This document shows, piece after piece, positions 24,481 to 35,815 of a DNA stretch of 64,000 nucleotides. The stretch spans positions 434,001 to 498,000 of the forward strand of contig JACTVC010000008.1 of assembly GCA_018417955.1 (NCBI GenBank). The letters are read 5' to 3'. The position numbers were made by a program, and so were the translations under genes. The notes under the pieces were generated by a model that made no database searches, was not told the origin of the DNA, and was given only the letters and a program-made list of their open reading frames with translations. The stretch is from Laccaria trichodermophora (taxonomy: Eukaryota > Basidiomycota > Agaricomycetes > Agaricales > Hydnangiaceae). Within the stretch, counting starts at the first letter, position 1; each line of letters begins with the position of its first letter.

Positions 24481-24949
24481 TATATATGTGCAAGACATGC
24501 CTGCGCCTATTCACCGTCAATTTTAAGGGTTTTCAGCGAGATTTCGCAATTGCACATGGACGTCACTTGTCAAAATGCGCCAAGTTGTTGCAGACGAAAC
24601 GTTTGTCCTTTTAGTTTTACATGTTACAGTGCAACATCACCCAAAAAAGGTCTCCACTGGGCCTAACGTCGAATACGGCATTAGATTCATTCCATCTCAT
24701 CTACGAAAGATAAATACACGGTTGAACAACTGAAAACGCCGAGTTCTTGTGCACTGGCAGCGCGGGCCAGCTCATCTGGATTCCAAACAAGATAAATGGC
24801 GGGATTCACGGCGAATCATAATGCCAGGGTGAAAAAAAACTGTTTTGCGCTTGGCAACTCTTTCAATTCTTCGGAACGTGACCCCCTGTACTGGTCATCC
24901 ACTACTTTTGCCCACACGTTCCTACGTATCGTCCTCCCGCCACCAATGG
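24481..24949. other. 3' flank of permease gene, no gene
   Basis: Non-coding. A short frame around 24800-25020 belongs to the edge of the duplicated block rather than to a gene. Confidence 0.4.
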
Positions 24950-27450
24950 GTTCCCAGCCTAACGGCGTGTTTGAGTTGCCGTCCGAACACCGTTTGTTCC
25001 TCGTCAAAAAGTTGTCCTAGTAGTAATCAGGCCCTGTCATATTTTGACGATTACGGCGCAGGGCGGGTGGGCCATGGCTCCTAGGGGGCTGGGGTCAGAG
25101 ACGGGGAGGCGACTTGAATGCAATGGCGGATTTGGCTCCTTTCAGCTTCAAGTGGTTTTGCACACAACCACGCAAGTCGATTGGGTCGAAGATTTGATGG
25201 ACTCTGCTGCGGATACTAGTAAGGAAGAACGCTATGATCGTTTCTTGTCAGAGGGTACTGTGTTTTTGTAGTGGTTGGTGGGTTGTCGAGGAGGTTTGGT
25301 GATGATTCGTTGGCTTTTGCCCAGTTTGTGGCGTTTTAGAGGTAGGGGTAGAGAGCGGCGAGGGCGAGAGGGAGGGAGAGGTTGAATACACGGCTGAGGC
25401 GCATGCAGGTTTCTTTTGGTGGGGCTGAAAGGGTTCTTTCAGAGTCAGAGTCTTCGTCCAGGTCTGTCGCGTTTATTGGCATCCAATATGGTCAAATATG
25501 GGTTCAAGGAATCCGGGCTATGGCGCAGCTGCGATGCATGCTAGCTCATGAGCGTCATGAGAAATGAATAGCAAACGTCGCAGCGTTTAGACTGGTTTGA
25601 GGGGACGTGTGGAATGAGCACCTCAAAACTAGGTGTTTGATTACGTCTGTGGAGATTGTATGAGTGCTTTGAAGAAATATTTTTTCCCCAAGACATACCT
25701 TCCTTGGTAAGAGGTGTTTCGAAAAAGTAGGGATCAGGAGACGCGCTCAGCAGTCGAATCCTCTCCCATAGAGCCCCACAAACAACGACGATGTAAAAGT
25801 CGACTCGTGCCTGTCAAAGAAGGGGAGTTGGGCCGTGAATGACGACGACAACGATGGGCTCACCAGTTCGGCAAGTTTGGCACCATCAACTCCGATATTA
25901 GCCTCTCAGCGCATTTCACAACGATGACGAGCCTCCAATATGCATTGTGAACGGCACATAAACCGTGCAGAAATCCGTCAAAGGTACATATCGACAACCA
26001 GGTCTATAGATTCGTTAGCTACCGCCATGATGGGAACAAAGAGAGCCATACTTGGGAAGTCTCCACAATAAGATGTCAACCGATGAATCAAAAGCCGTCT
26101 GACCTCACGTCGATAAGATCTGAAGACCACGACCCTCCCTTTGCCTGTGAGCGCTCTTTCGAGCATCGTTGTCACTTATGAGCATCGAAGGCCTCGACAA
26201 AACTCAACCTCCCAGCACATTTCACTGGTAAGATCTGAGCCCAATCGGAACCTTCAATGACGACTGTAAACGAGCTGAGCTGCTACACAATAGATTGCCG
26301 CGTGAAAGACAGTTCAGAGGCGGGGTATGCACACCTTTCTGCAGCCACGGCTGCAGGTGGAAGACGCTTCCTTGGGTTTTGAAAGGGCATACTTGGGGCT
26401 TACGGACGTCAATTCCTGGATCACAGGGTATGTAGAGAGAGTCGAAGTTCTTGTGAGCGTGCCTCCCAGCGTCTTTAAGAAAAACAGCTGACAGGATGTG
26501 GGTATTACCAGGGCAGAGGTACCAGGAGACGATGGAAACAAGTCGACGATACGGTCAAGATTCAAGAAATGCGGTCAAATTGCGTTGATAGGGCATTGCG
26601 GATGAGACAGCTGAGTGGGAGGAGAAGGACAGATGGATTGGCGTGGATTGTGATGCTCCGGAGAAGCTTGACAAGTAAGATCTGCTGAGTTTGAGGGTCG
26701 ACATCCATAGGTGGGGACATAGATGTCCGCGAGACCGTCGAGATCGTCTTCTTGCGTCTCCTGTGCCACTAACAAACTCAATCCTCTCGCCAACGCCGCA
26801 TTCGTTCACGTTCCCCCATGAATTGTGGTGATAGTCGAGGAGCGCCAATTCAATTTCGACATCGAGCGAGCTTCTCCAGTCCGTTCGCACTGCAAATTCA
26901 CTCCAGCTCGAAGAGATCTGCGCGGTAGTATCCCCTACACGGTGGCGACTCTCCATCCCATCCACATGATTTCCAGCCAACGAGTCCGAAGCTCGTTGAC
27001 GTTCCAATCCCGTGAAAAGACGGGTAACAAAGGGAACTGGCCGGCTATCTGAGAAACGCAAACCGCGGAAATGCCAGAGCGCAGTGGGCGCCTGCCTGAG
27101 GATTCCGGGGTGGGCGACAGGCGAGATATATAGGACCGAGGTTAGGTTAGTGAAGGGGGGGTTTTTAAGCCATCGTTGGGGGGATGGTGATGGAGGAAGA
27201 GCTGGAGGTTGAACGTTGAGGAGCGGATGAGAGAATGGAGGGAAGCTTGGACAGTGCTTCGCCTATTGCTCGTACGTTTCGCAGAAGAAAGATAGGTAAT
27301 TTGAGGGAATGGAGGAGGCGGTTGTGAGATGGATGGAGCTGGACAGCTGCTAATGGGATGAGGGACGGATGTCGGTTGAAGGAGACAGATAAGGAGACAG
27401 ATATATATTGATCAGGCTTCTTGCCCATCGTTTCCGTTCGTTTCATATTA
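24950..27450 (-). repeat. Rearranged inverted copy of parts of 9.5-15 kb
   Basis: Read left to right, this block matches, inverted, about 11640-11760 (at 24950-25110), 14935-15020 (at 25130-25225), 14430-13640 (at 25260-25980) and 10660-9560 (at 26000-27450). The last three follow the order expected of an inverted duplication with internal deletions; the first piece is out of order. The minus-strand frame 26555-27061 contains the homologue of the fragment at 9.9-10.2 kb. No intact gene is visible, and the copies are diverged, so this is not an assembly duplicate. Confidence 0.65.
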
Positions 27451-27683
27451 TGCCTCTGGTTGCTGAAGGCTCGACATCGAGGTATAGTTATTGTTATCCG
27501 TCGGAGAAATACACCGCTATTCAAACTGTTACAAAATGCGAGTCAGACGAAATAGAAAGTCTTGCACGGGAATTGTGACAGCTGGCCCAGCCCTCCCCCA
27601 CTCAGACATGTCCCCAAAAGGAAATATTGCAAATTATGTGTCCCTTGTACGGATATATGTTCTCATAACAACTTAAATAATAT

Positions 27684-27777
27684 GCCCAAATGGCTCAATG
27701 GATAAATGTGCTACAGAAAACTTACATAATGCCTGCTGAGATTCTTGAGGTTGATGGTTCAATTCTCTCTTTGGCCA
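27684..27777 (+). repeat. tRNA-like segment, probable SINE head
   Basis: A 94-nt segment starts GCCCAAA and ends TTTGGCCA, allowing six of seven acceptor pairs. It contains a good A box (TGGCTCAATGG, 27691-27701) and B box (GTTCAATTC, 27757-27765). The anticodon arm does not fold normally, so I read it as tRNA-derived retroposon sequence with a pol III promoter rather than a working tRNA. Confidence 0.5.
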
Positions 27778-27807
27778 CTTTTTATCTTTTATATTTAAAA
27801 CATATCT

Positions 27808-27933
27808 AGGGCAATGTCAATATTTTGACATTGCCCTAAGTATTTTGTTGGTTAGGTTAGGTTAGGTTAGGTTAGGAGGTTAGGGTGCTCACAGATGCGC
27901 ATAGCGCATCTGTGAGCGTGACTTAGGGCAATG
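27808..27933. repeat. Nested perfect palindromes around a (GGTTA)5 array
   Basis: Three perfect inverted repeats: 13-bp arms 27808-27820 and 27825-27837 (AGGGCAATGTCAA); 14-bp arms with a 3-nt loop at 27887-27917 (GCTCACAGATGCGC); and 12-bp arms 27829-27840 and 27922-27933 (CTTAGGGCAATG) that enclose the second hairpin. Five GGTTA units occupy 27850-27874. Confidence 0.75.
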
Positions 27934-30460
27934 GCACATTGCCATATACAGCAGAGATTACCATATATGGAAGGTGAACACATCACGTGTGTCTGAGTGG
28001 GGGAGACGTAGGACATTTCGAATATTGTGATAAGATCAATCACAACTTGGTTCATCGCAACCATCACTCTCCTAGCCAGGATGCTCACCATCTCTGCTCT
28101 ACATGCACGTGAGCGCCCATCATCTGGCCCTCCACGCTGTTTCTGGGTGGATAAGGTGTCGTCGAGCCGCCTCGATGACATGGGTATGTACTCAGTACTC
28201 ATTCCTCATCTGCTAATATTATTCTCATCATCATTTCGTCAGTCCACCCAACATTCTTCCTCCCCTTTTGCTGCATCCTCATCATTGTTCAATGAAGGCC
28301 ATGGCCGCGATTTTTAGCAGCAACATACAGGACACTATCGAGTGCGCGTATCTCAGATGTGTGGATGATTTTGATGGACCGATGAACAATGGTGAGGTAT
28401 ATTCTCTATTTCAGATCTGTCTTCCACTCATACACACATTATCTATTACCAAGGGCTGTGCGTATTGCAAGCTGCTCGCGGGCGTCCATTTCTCCTCAAT
28501 CGTTCTTTACCATAACTCAAATGCAGGTAAGGATCCTCTCTGCTTTTCGTCGCTTTCATCTAACCCTCCTCACAGTAAAAGCTTTTCAGGTTGTGAGATC
28601 AAGAAAAGGAGACACCATTCAAAGGTTGTCACCCAGCAAGCCTCACAACCCGGTGTACTGATGTGGCAGATGACCATGGACAGGAGTGATCGCCGGATAC
28701 TTGGAGGATGTGGGTTCGTTCGATGTTAAAGTCTCAGCTGTTGCTCAGGTCGGCAAAATTCAAGTTAGCTCAACAATACCGTTCGGCAGGGACATGATCT
28801 CAAACATACCACGGGTTGTTCGAAGACTTGGTATCTCTTCCATTCTGCTCATTTGCACGCCACATATATAAGCCTGGCCGTGGTCGTCCAATTGATTTGG
28901 TTTGGTAAGTGAGATTTCATCTGTACCGCTCCTTTTCTACCTCTCACTAGTCTGATCTAGAGCTACCAGTTCCTCGAACCTGCAGTGCGCTTCTGATAAG
29001 ACGGCCTGCAGGGTGACGTGTAACGTCTCGGACTGACGATGCTTGGGTCGGCAGTGGAACAGTGGACTGTTAGACACTTGGCATCTGAGAGAGGGGATGG
29101 AGGACAATCGTACGGGTGACATATCATCAAGGAGGCCAACTTTCGGCAGGTGTCGGATGTCGTCATGGGGCAGGGATTGCTAGGCAGGCGCAACTGGGTT
29201 TCATCTGCGTTGTGGAGCACTGTGGCTTCTCAGTAACGACATGCTGCAGTGTGGTTTGGCTTCACCATAGGCCATACATCTAGTGCTGTGGAAGGCCGTG
29301 GTCGGCTACTGAGATCGGTAGTCTCTAGTTCCTGTGGGTGGGGACAATGGTACAACAAAAAGGGAGTGTTAGTTCGAGCAGCAATTCTGTGGTCGCGTTT
29401 GGGTCGCGTCAGCCAGGGGGTTGCACTGTACAGATCCGTGCTTTGGAAGAGAAACTGGCCTTCAATAGTAGGAGCAGTTAAGAAACCATAGGAAGGGAAC
29501 CTAGCTAGACCCATAATCCTGTCGCACTCTTGGTACATACTAAGTACTTGCAAGAAGATGTTGCAATATTTTGTTATGTCGTGATCACATGACTACAACA
29601 CCCTCAAGGCAGTTGACATTCAATTAAGAACAAATTTGTATGCAAGTACCTCGCAGGCTAGATGGGGACCTTGATATATCCTAGCTTATTAAGTCAATTT
29701 TTATTATTATATACAAAAATTGCTGATAGATCTTATAGCATATTTGACCATAAAATATATACTCAGGTGAATCCATGTCATAATTGTTCAATGTAAAACA
29801 GCACGTACCACAATTTTGTGATTGTCATGCACATATCAGTAAGTTCGCATGGGATGTCCATGCTGTGCAATGTGTAAACACAGCCAACTACTTGTGGATT
29901 AGGTCATCATCTACATTTTGGAGTTGGTTAGCAGTACAAAGGGGAGCAAGCTCCCCAATTAGACTCACAAGCCAGTCATGCTCGCAAGCTCTATGTCACA
30001 GCAGTCACAGGACGTTATGAGGCACATGATAAGAGAAGGGCACTGGAAACTCTTGTCACCCTTTTGGCGGAGAGTCGATTTCCCCGCCAAACCAGAGTGG
30101 GTCACTTCAACAAATAAGCCTTCAATTTCAAAAAAAAAACACCCCAAAGTTAGTATACAAAAGTTGACATTTACAATGAGTAGAACAAAACAAGGGGGCA
30201 CCAGCAATAGAATGCTGGACTGGTACCCAGTTAGTTAGTCCAAGGTCCAGTCCAAAAAAAAAAAAAAAAGGAATCTTCAACAACTTAGTTCCCAAAACAT
30301 TGTAGAATGTCATATCAGTTTACTGTGACCCAGCCAGACTCCCACCTATGCTAACTAGTGTTGTAGAGTCCAAATAATAGTGGTTTCTGTTGTACATAAT
30401 TGTGCTTATGCTATAATTATCTTATCACAAATCACAAAAATCTTTTTCAGATTTCCGACA
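27934..30460. other. No gene recognised
   Basis: Short intron-like GT..AG pairs and protein-like scraps occur near 28080-28870 (for example GYLEDVGSFDVKVSAVAQ), but I cannot assemble a gene. From about 29540 the sequence is AT-rich. A poly(A)-ended repeat lies near 30185-30270. Confidence 0.35.
30185..30270 (+). repeat. Possible retroposon with poly(A) end
   Basis: A short segment with tRNA-like pairing (CTGG..CCAG around GACTGGTAC) and a degenerate B-box-like GGTCCAGTCC is followed by 16 A residues at about 30255-30270. The A box is not convincing, so the SINE reading is tentative. Confidence 0.3.
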
Positions 30461-31419
30461 TGAAAATGGAACCAGTAGAACCTGCAATGAAATCTCAGGT
30501 AAGTAGTCAAGCATCTGTCAATCAGGTTACTTACTGGTCATCTTGACAGGGAAGTAATATGGTGCCAACATCAGAGTTGGTTTTTGACACTGATGCACCA
30601 TATGTCCAGAGTGCAAAGTATGCATCCACTGCAGCAGTGTTGGGATCTTGAACCTCACAATACGTCATATGGGTTCAAAAATCTGCTGTGAAACAAAAGC
30701 AAATCATGATAAGGATGACAAGAAGAAGAATTCTTCCATACTCACCTTTTTCAAATGACCGAAAGTGGTCCCTGTGCCTTCAAAAGCCATGCCTACAACC
30801 ATAATCAGTAACTGTCAACTGACAAGTGGGGCAAGTTTAACCTCTTCCCCCCCCAACATTCATAAAATGCTGCTCTCTGGACAGCCAGTCAGCAAACTCA
30901 TTGCAAAATTCCAGTCTCTGATCAATAACCTACCAGAGAGTGTTCCTGAAGTGTTGGCTGATGATCCCCTTGCAATTTTTGAAGAAGACCCCAAGAGTTT
31001 CGATGACCTGAGCCTGGATGCTGAGGAACTCTGGGAGGTGAAGTTGAATGGGCTGCTGAAGGCAGTGTTGGGTTGGGGAGTGGATCAGAGCATGGATGGG
31101 ATGATACTGCAAGGTCAGAAGGGTGTAGATGGCCTTGCAAAATTTGTGGAATACTTTATCATGAAGTGTGGGGTGAGTGAAGCTTTATTCAAGGGAAAGC
31201 TGTTGCACCTGTTAGGAGAACTTGAGAAACTGTGAGTCCGATATGCTTTGACTTTTTTATGGGGTTTGGTACTCATCTCTATCTGTGGTGGTAGGCCATT
31301 GACTCATATCAATACCACCACAGTGGCTATGATATCTTCCAAACCTTCATCTATTGATATCACCCAATCTGACAGAATGGACATATCTACATTGCTCTGT
31401 CAAGGATCAGCTGCAGCTA

Positions 31420-32421
31420 TGTCGGAAATTTCCCTGGTGCCTAATAAGGGTTATTAGGCCCCCAAGGCACCCCCAACCTAATAATGGCTTACGACATTGC
31501 AGTTAATTTATTAAGTTTTGGGTTACTTAATAAGATCACATTATTAGGCCTGATAAGGTTATCCAAATTATAATTAGTCACGGTTTAGACTTAACAATGT
31601 TACATGGCAAATTAAAATGCAACAAGCAAGGATTGAACCAAAAACCTCGGTGCTTGTGCGATCCTCACGTAAAGACTACAAATTTGTAGTCACAACATAC
31701 CACTACACTACAAAGGCATATAAGAAACTTCCCAAGGCCGTTCATATATCTAGTATTTAAGCCTACCTTACAACACCATTATCTTTATTCTCTGTATGGA
31801 ATTTGGTATCATTTTCAGCTGAACATGATCAAAAGGATACAAGTAACCTTATAAGACACACAAAACACCAGTAATTGGTTCATAGCCTTGAGTTGACTGC
31901 AGAGGCAATTGAGAGCTTATATCATGAGGTTGGACTAATCTTATCAGACCCGATTTGCCTTATCACACCTTACCAGAGATCATCAGGCTTGTAGTACTTG
32001 TACTATCACTTGTGGGATCTTTGCAAAGGCATCAACTTTGCAAATACTGTTTCATTGACAATTGTCGAGATAGCTAGGATACATAGACTAGATGTATGAC
32101 TACCTGAAGTGTAGTTTGATAAAAATATGTCCTTTGTAGAAGCGACTCAGGGCAGAATACTGTCAATGAAATGGATTTGCAAAGTTGATGTTCTTGCAAA
32201 GTTCCCACAAGTGATAGTAACGTGGAAAGAATCATTACATCAGACATATGGTCGCCTTGTAAGGCAATTGCCCCCCGGAGTTTCCCGGCATCATCTCCTC
32301 AGGTTTGCCGTGAAATGACAAGGGCTGGTAAGGGTTGGATTCACTTTGGCAAGGCCTGATTAAGTCAGCGATCAACATTGCAAGGCCGGAGCCTTATCAG
32401 GCGCCTGGGAAATTTCTGACA
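31420..32421. mobile_element. 1,002-bp element with TA target duplication (Tc1/mariner-like)
   Basis: The ends are inverted: TGTCGGAAATTTCCC on the left and its near-complement at the right, the similarity running about 30 bp. TA dinucleotides flank it at 31418-31419 and 32422-32423. Removing the element with one TA rejoins the surrounding transposon-protein frame without a stop. No transposase is encoded. It carries a tRNA-like segment at 31620-31720. Confidence 0.7.
31620..31720 (-). repeat. tRNA-like segment inside the TA element
   Basis: On the minus strand an A box (TAGTGTAGTGG, 31700-31710) and a B box (GTTCAATC, complement of 31631-31638) are spaced as in tRNA genes. An 18-bp perfect palindrome (GACTACAAATTTGTAGTC) lies between them. 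The acceptor ends do not pair, so this is tRNA-derived rather than a tRNA gene. Confidence 0.45.
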
Positions 32422-33597
32422 TAGCACCAAAAATGCACGGTGCACCATCATCGACATTGATTCCTTTGAAGAGGAAAAATTTCCTGGCCAACTGTGCAAC
32501 CAACAATTAACAACAACCTGTAAGGGGTTTAAACTTGACTTCCCACCTGGAGTATCTCTACATACTGCATATACATTTGCCCTTCACACCAAGTGTGTAC
32601 TCCCATGGGACTACACTGTCAGAAACAGTGTAATGATGCTGTCTGCTCAAAGTTGTACTGGGTTTTCTGAAGGCGACCATCAGCTTTGTTGTCCATGTCA
32701 ACAGTTGACAAGAAATGGAACACTTGAGGGAATTATCAGGCAGATGGATGAGGGTCTTCATAAAAACTCACCATTTGCATATTACGGTTTCAGTGGACTT
32801 CAGGAACTCCTTCAAAAGAAGAACCAACTATGGCGTTATCAGACCAGAAGAGGTTGCTGATGGCCATAGCAAGTGGGAGTGTCAATCATGTTGATCATGT
32901 CATAGGTCATGGTCTTCACCAAAAAAAGGGCACAAATGGACTTCTGGCTTCATGCCTGGCAGTTGCAGATGGAGTGTACAAGCCGAAAAGCTTTACAGAG
33001 GAAGAGGACATGAAGGCACTCCTCCTCTGGAAACTTGCTGGAAATTGTGTGGCTGAAATCAACCATCAAGCTAATGGGGCACAAAGTGTCTCATACCTTA
33101 GAACTCGGTCAACTGTTCCCCCAATTGTCCCCTCCCATGCATGGCCAACAGTGGATGAAGTTCACAGCAATGTGAACGTGATCCTCCAGGGTATACTTGA
33201 AGTGATGCACCAAAGGATAGGTTCAAGCATCATTCATGCTGCTGTTTTTGCTGTCTATAGACCAGTTTCCATCTGCATCAGTTTTAACTGGTTTATGACT
33301 GGTCTTTAGGCCAATATTTTAAAATTGAAAATTATGAATCAGTGAGGGTCTGTTCAGTAACGAGAATGCAAGTGCATTCTCATTTTGATGGCAGCTGGAT
33401 TATTCCCACCCACCAGAAATACTTGGATGCTAAGAAAATATTCAGACTCTGAATGATTGCTTCTCATGCAATGTCAAAACCTTCCATGCTGTCACGTGTC
33501 AACAGACATCATCCCAAGGGTGCCCCTCGCTGTTGAGCATAGTGAGCTCACATTTTATAAACATTTTTGAATAAAAATCATTTTGATACAAGACATC

Positions 33598-35526
33598 AGT
33601 ACTTTACAGTGCCCCTCCCATTCCTGCAGGAATCCACTGGAATCCACAGGAATCTGCAGGAATGGGACCAGAATCCACAGGAATGGGACTGGAATAGAAG
33701 TAAAATCACAGATACAACATACATTTACACCAATACACACTTCTGCATACTTCTCTTAGTACTTTTTAAGCTGATCAGTTTTCAGTATTAGTTCTGATCA
33801 GACCTTGGACAAAGTAAGGAGATATTATGTGACTGAATCTAACTCAGGCCTTCTGCTGACAACTTAATCTTAGGATTCCTTAGGACATTTATACTTAAAG
33901 AGGGAAGATTCATTTAAACTCATTTATTAAAAATACATGATGGAATTTATCTACATTGAATCTAGATAGAGGGAGGGGGAGGAGTGGAGGCAGGGGGAGG
34001 AGTGGAGGCAGGGGGAGGAGTGGAGGCAGGGGGAGGAGTGGAGGCAGGGGGAGGAGTGGAGGCAGGGGGAGGAGTGGAGGCAGGGGGAGGAGTGGAGGCA
34101 GGGGGAGGAGTGGAGGCAGGGGGAGGAGTGGAGGCAGGGGGAGGAGTGGAGGCAGGGGGAGGAGTGGAGGCAGGGGGAGGAGTGGAGGCAGGGGGAGGAG
34201 TGGAGGCAGGGGGAGGAGTGGAGGCAGGGGGAGGAGTGGAGGGGTAGAGGTGCTGGGGAGTGGGGGGAATGAAGAACTAGAGGGGGGGGAAGAACTGAAG
34301 GGAGGGGCAGTGAGGGAGAGGGGAGGTAGGGAATGAGGGAATGAAGACAGGGGGTAGGGAATGAAGGGGGTAGGGAATGAAGGGGGTAGGGAGAGGGAGG
34401 GAGGGAGTGGTGAGCAGGAAAGGAGGGGGAGTAAGGGAGGGGATGGTGGGTAGTGGGTGAGCAGTAGAAAGAGGGAAGGAGTGGTGAGCAGCAGGGGAGG
34501 GGGAAGGAGTGGTCTCGTTGGCACGCATCGTTGATGCGTCCTCGCGTTGTGTCGTTGTTTTCATGTGTTGTTGTCCTCATTGGCGTTGTGTCTGCTGGGC
34601 ATTGCGTTGTGGGTGTTAGGCGTTGGCATGGGCGCTGGGCGTCGTTTCATGGGTGCTGGCGGTGTACGTGGGCGCTGGGTGCTGTTTCGTGTCCGTGGGG
34701 TGTTGTTTCATGTCCATTTGTGGTGTACATGAGTGCTGGGGCTTCGTTTCGTGGGTGGCGTGTTGTTTTCATATATGCTGGGGCATTTTCGTGGGTGGTG
34801 GGGAGTTTCCGTGGATGCGGTGTGCCATTGTGCACTGTTGTGGGTGCTGGGCGGCCATCGTGGGTGCTGGGTGGGGTGTTTTCGTGGGCGAGGTGGTGCC
34901 ATTGTGTTTCGTGTGGGTGCTGGACGTTGGTTCCAGAGTGCTGGGGTGGTGCCGTTGTGGGGTGTGAGACCTGTTGCCATCGTTTTGGTGCCACGTCGCA
35001 GTCAGCGATGTGGCACCTTGTTTTCGTGTTGAGAAATGAGGGAGGAGAGGGGGTTATGGGTGCTTACCTGGTTTGTGTGCTGTGGTGACATGGCACAGTG
35101 TTGTTGTGTTGGTGATGTTGCTGGATCTCGGGTGAGCGGTGTGGTGGTCGATGTGAGCCCCCTCACGTTGCTTAGCCCATGGCAGGCACTCACAATGTGA
35201 GGGGGGTGGTTACATGGAGTGATGACGGTGGTGGTGAGAGGAGAGAGGGTTGTGTTTGGATGAGCGTGAAAGCCGTTGCCAAACAATTGTTTGTTTGGCA
35301 ATGGGCATGTGCCAAACAAACCGGATTCCAGTTGCATTCCGTTTTTGCCAATCCGGGGACCATTCCGGTCACAATTCTGGAATGCCGAAATTCCGCCAGA
35401 ATGGTAAAGCACCGGAATGATGAAAATAGCAGGCCTCCCTGCTAAATTTCACTCCTCCGGAATCCACCGAAATCCACAGGATTGACCAGAATCCTGCAGA
35501 AATTAGGGGGGCACTGATAAGACCTC
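33598..35526. mobile_element. Non-autonomous element, copy A (9-bp duplication, MULE-like)
   Basis: Left end AGTACTTTACAGTGCCCC; right end reads GAGGTCTTATCAGTGCCCC on the opposite strand. Flanking nonamers CAAGACATC (33589-33597) and CAAGACATT (35527-35535) match at eight of nine positions. Subterminal regions hold dense GGAATCC/GGATTCC motifs. The interior is a G/A-rich stretch with an 18-bp minisatellite, then GT-rich low-complexity DNA. The long open frames inside are by-products of this composition, not genes. Confidence 0.75.
33971..34243. repeat. 18-bp minisatellite, about 15 uniform copies
   Basis: The unit GTGGAGGCAGGGGGAGGA repeats about 15 times with no differences I can see. It lies in copy A of the MULE-like element and is absent from copy B. 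Confidence 0.9.
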
Positions 35527-35815
35527 CAAGACATTCTGTAATAATACTCTGCCTGATATTTGAAAGCAGACAAAAAAGAAAAAGAAGATTTGGGCAATAG
35601 AGGTGCACTATATATGAGCTTGCTGTATTCAACAATGATGAGAGACTTAGGGACGACATTGAGGAGGTTTGGGCAGTGATGACATTGCATGAGAAGCAAT
35701 CATTTGGAGTCTGAATATTTTCTTAGCATTCAAGTATATTTGGTGGGTGGGAATAATCCAGCTGCCATCAAAATGAGAATGTGCTTGCATTCTCATTACT
35801 GAACAGACCCTAAAT

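Larger units (their letters stand above)
30461..33260 (+). pseudogene. Agaricomycete transposon protein, interrupted and truncated
   Basis: Coding begins near an ATG at about 30461. The frame containing NNLPESVPEVLADDPLAIFE runs from 30765 to a GT-AG intron at 31232-31294 and continues to 31419, where a 1,002-bp element splits it. It resumes in frame at 32424 with DIDSFEEEKFPGQLCN and reaches about 32862. A frame change near 32830 leads to a second block (ALSDQKRLLMAIASGSVNHV, then SVSYLRTRSTVPPIVPSHA). These blocks belong to a protein family I remember as very abundant in mushroom genomes and transposon-borne; I suspect a transposase but cannot see its catalytic region. Homology stops near 33250 (SSIIHAAVFAV), so the C-terminal part is missing. 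Confidence 0.55.
33345..35815. mobile_element. MITE-like element with ~135-bp inverted ends, host of a nested insertion
   Basis: 33345-33481 is repeated inverted at 35678-35815, beginning GGGTCTGTTCAGTAA. Without the 1,929-bp insertion inside it, the element is about 530 bp and has no coding capacity. Its flanks are TGA on the left and TAA on the right, which could be a mutated three-base duplication of the TWA kind used by PIF/Harbinger elements; that assignment is inference. Confidence 0.7.

Noticed and set aside
27850..27876. Telomere from the TTAGG-like array
   Set aside because: Only five GGTTA units, internal to the contig, without the TTAGGG unit usual in fungi. Treated as a short interstitial repeat.
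33910..35100. Long open frames on both strands (for example GRGRSG repeats and Pro/Leu-rich frames)
   Set aside because: They arise from the 18-bp minisatellite and from stop-poor low-complexity DNA inside a non-autonomous transposon. Three frames at once are open and none has protein-like composition.
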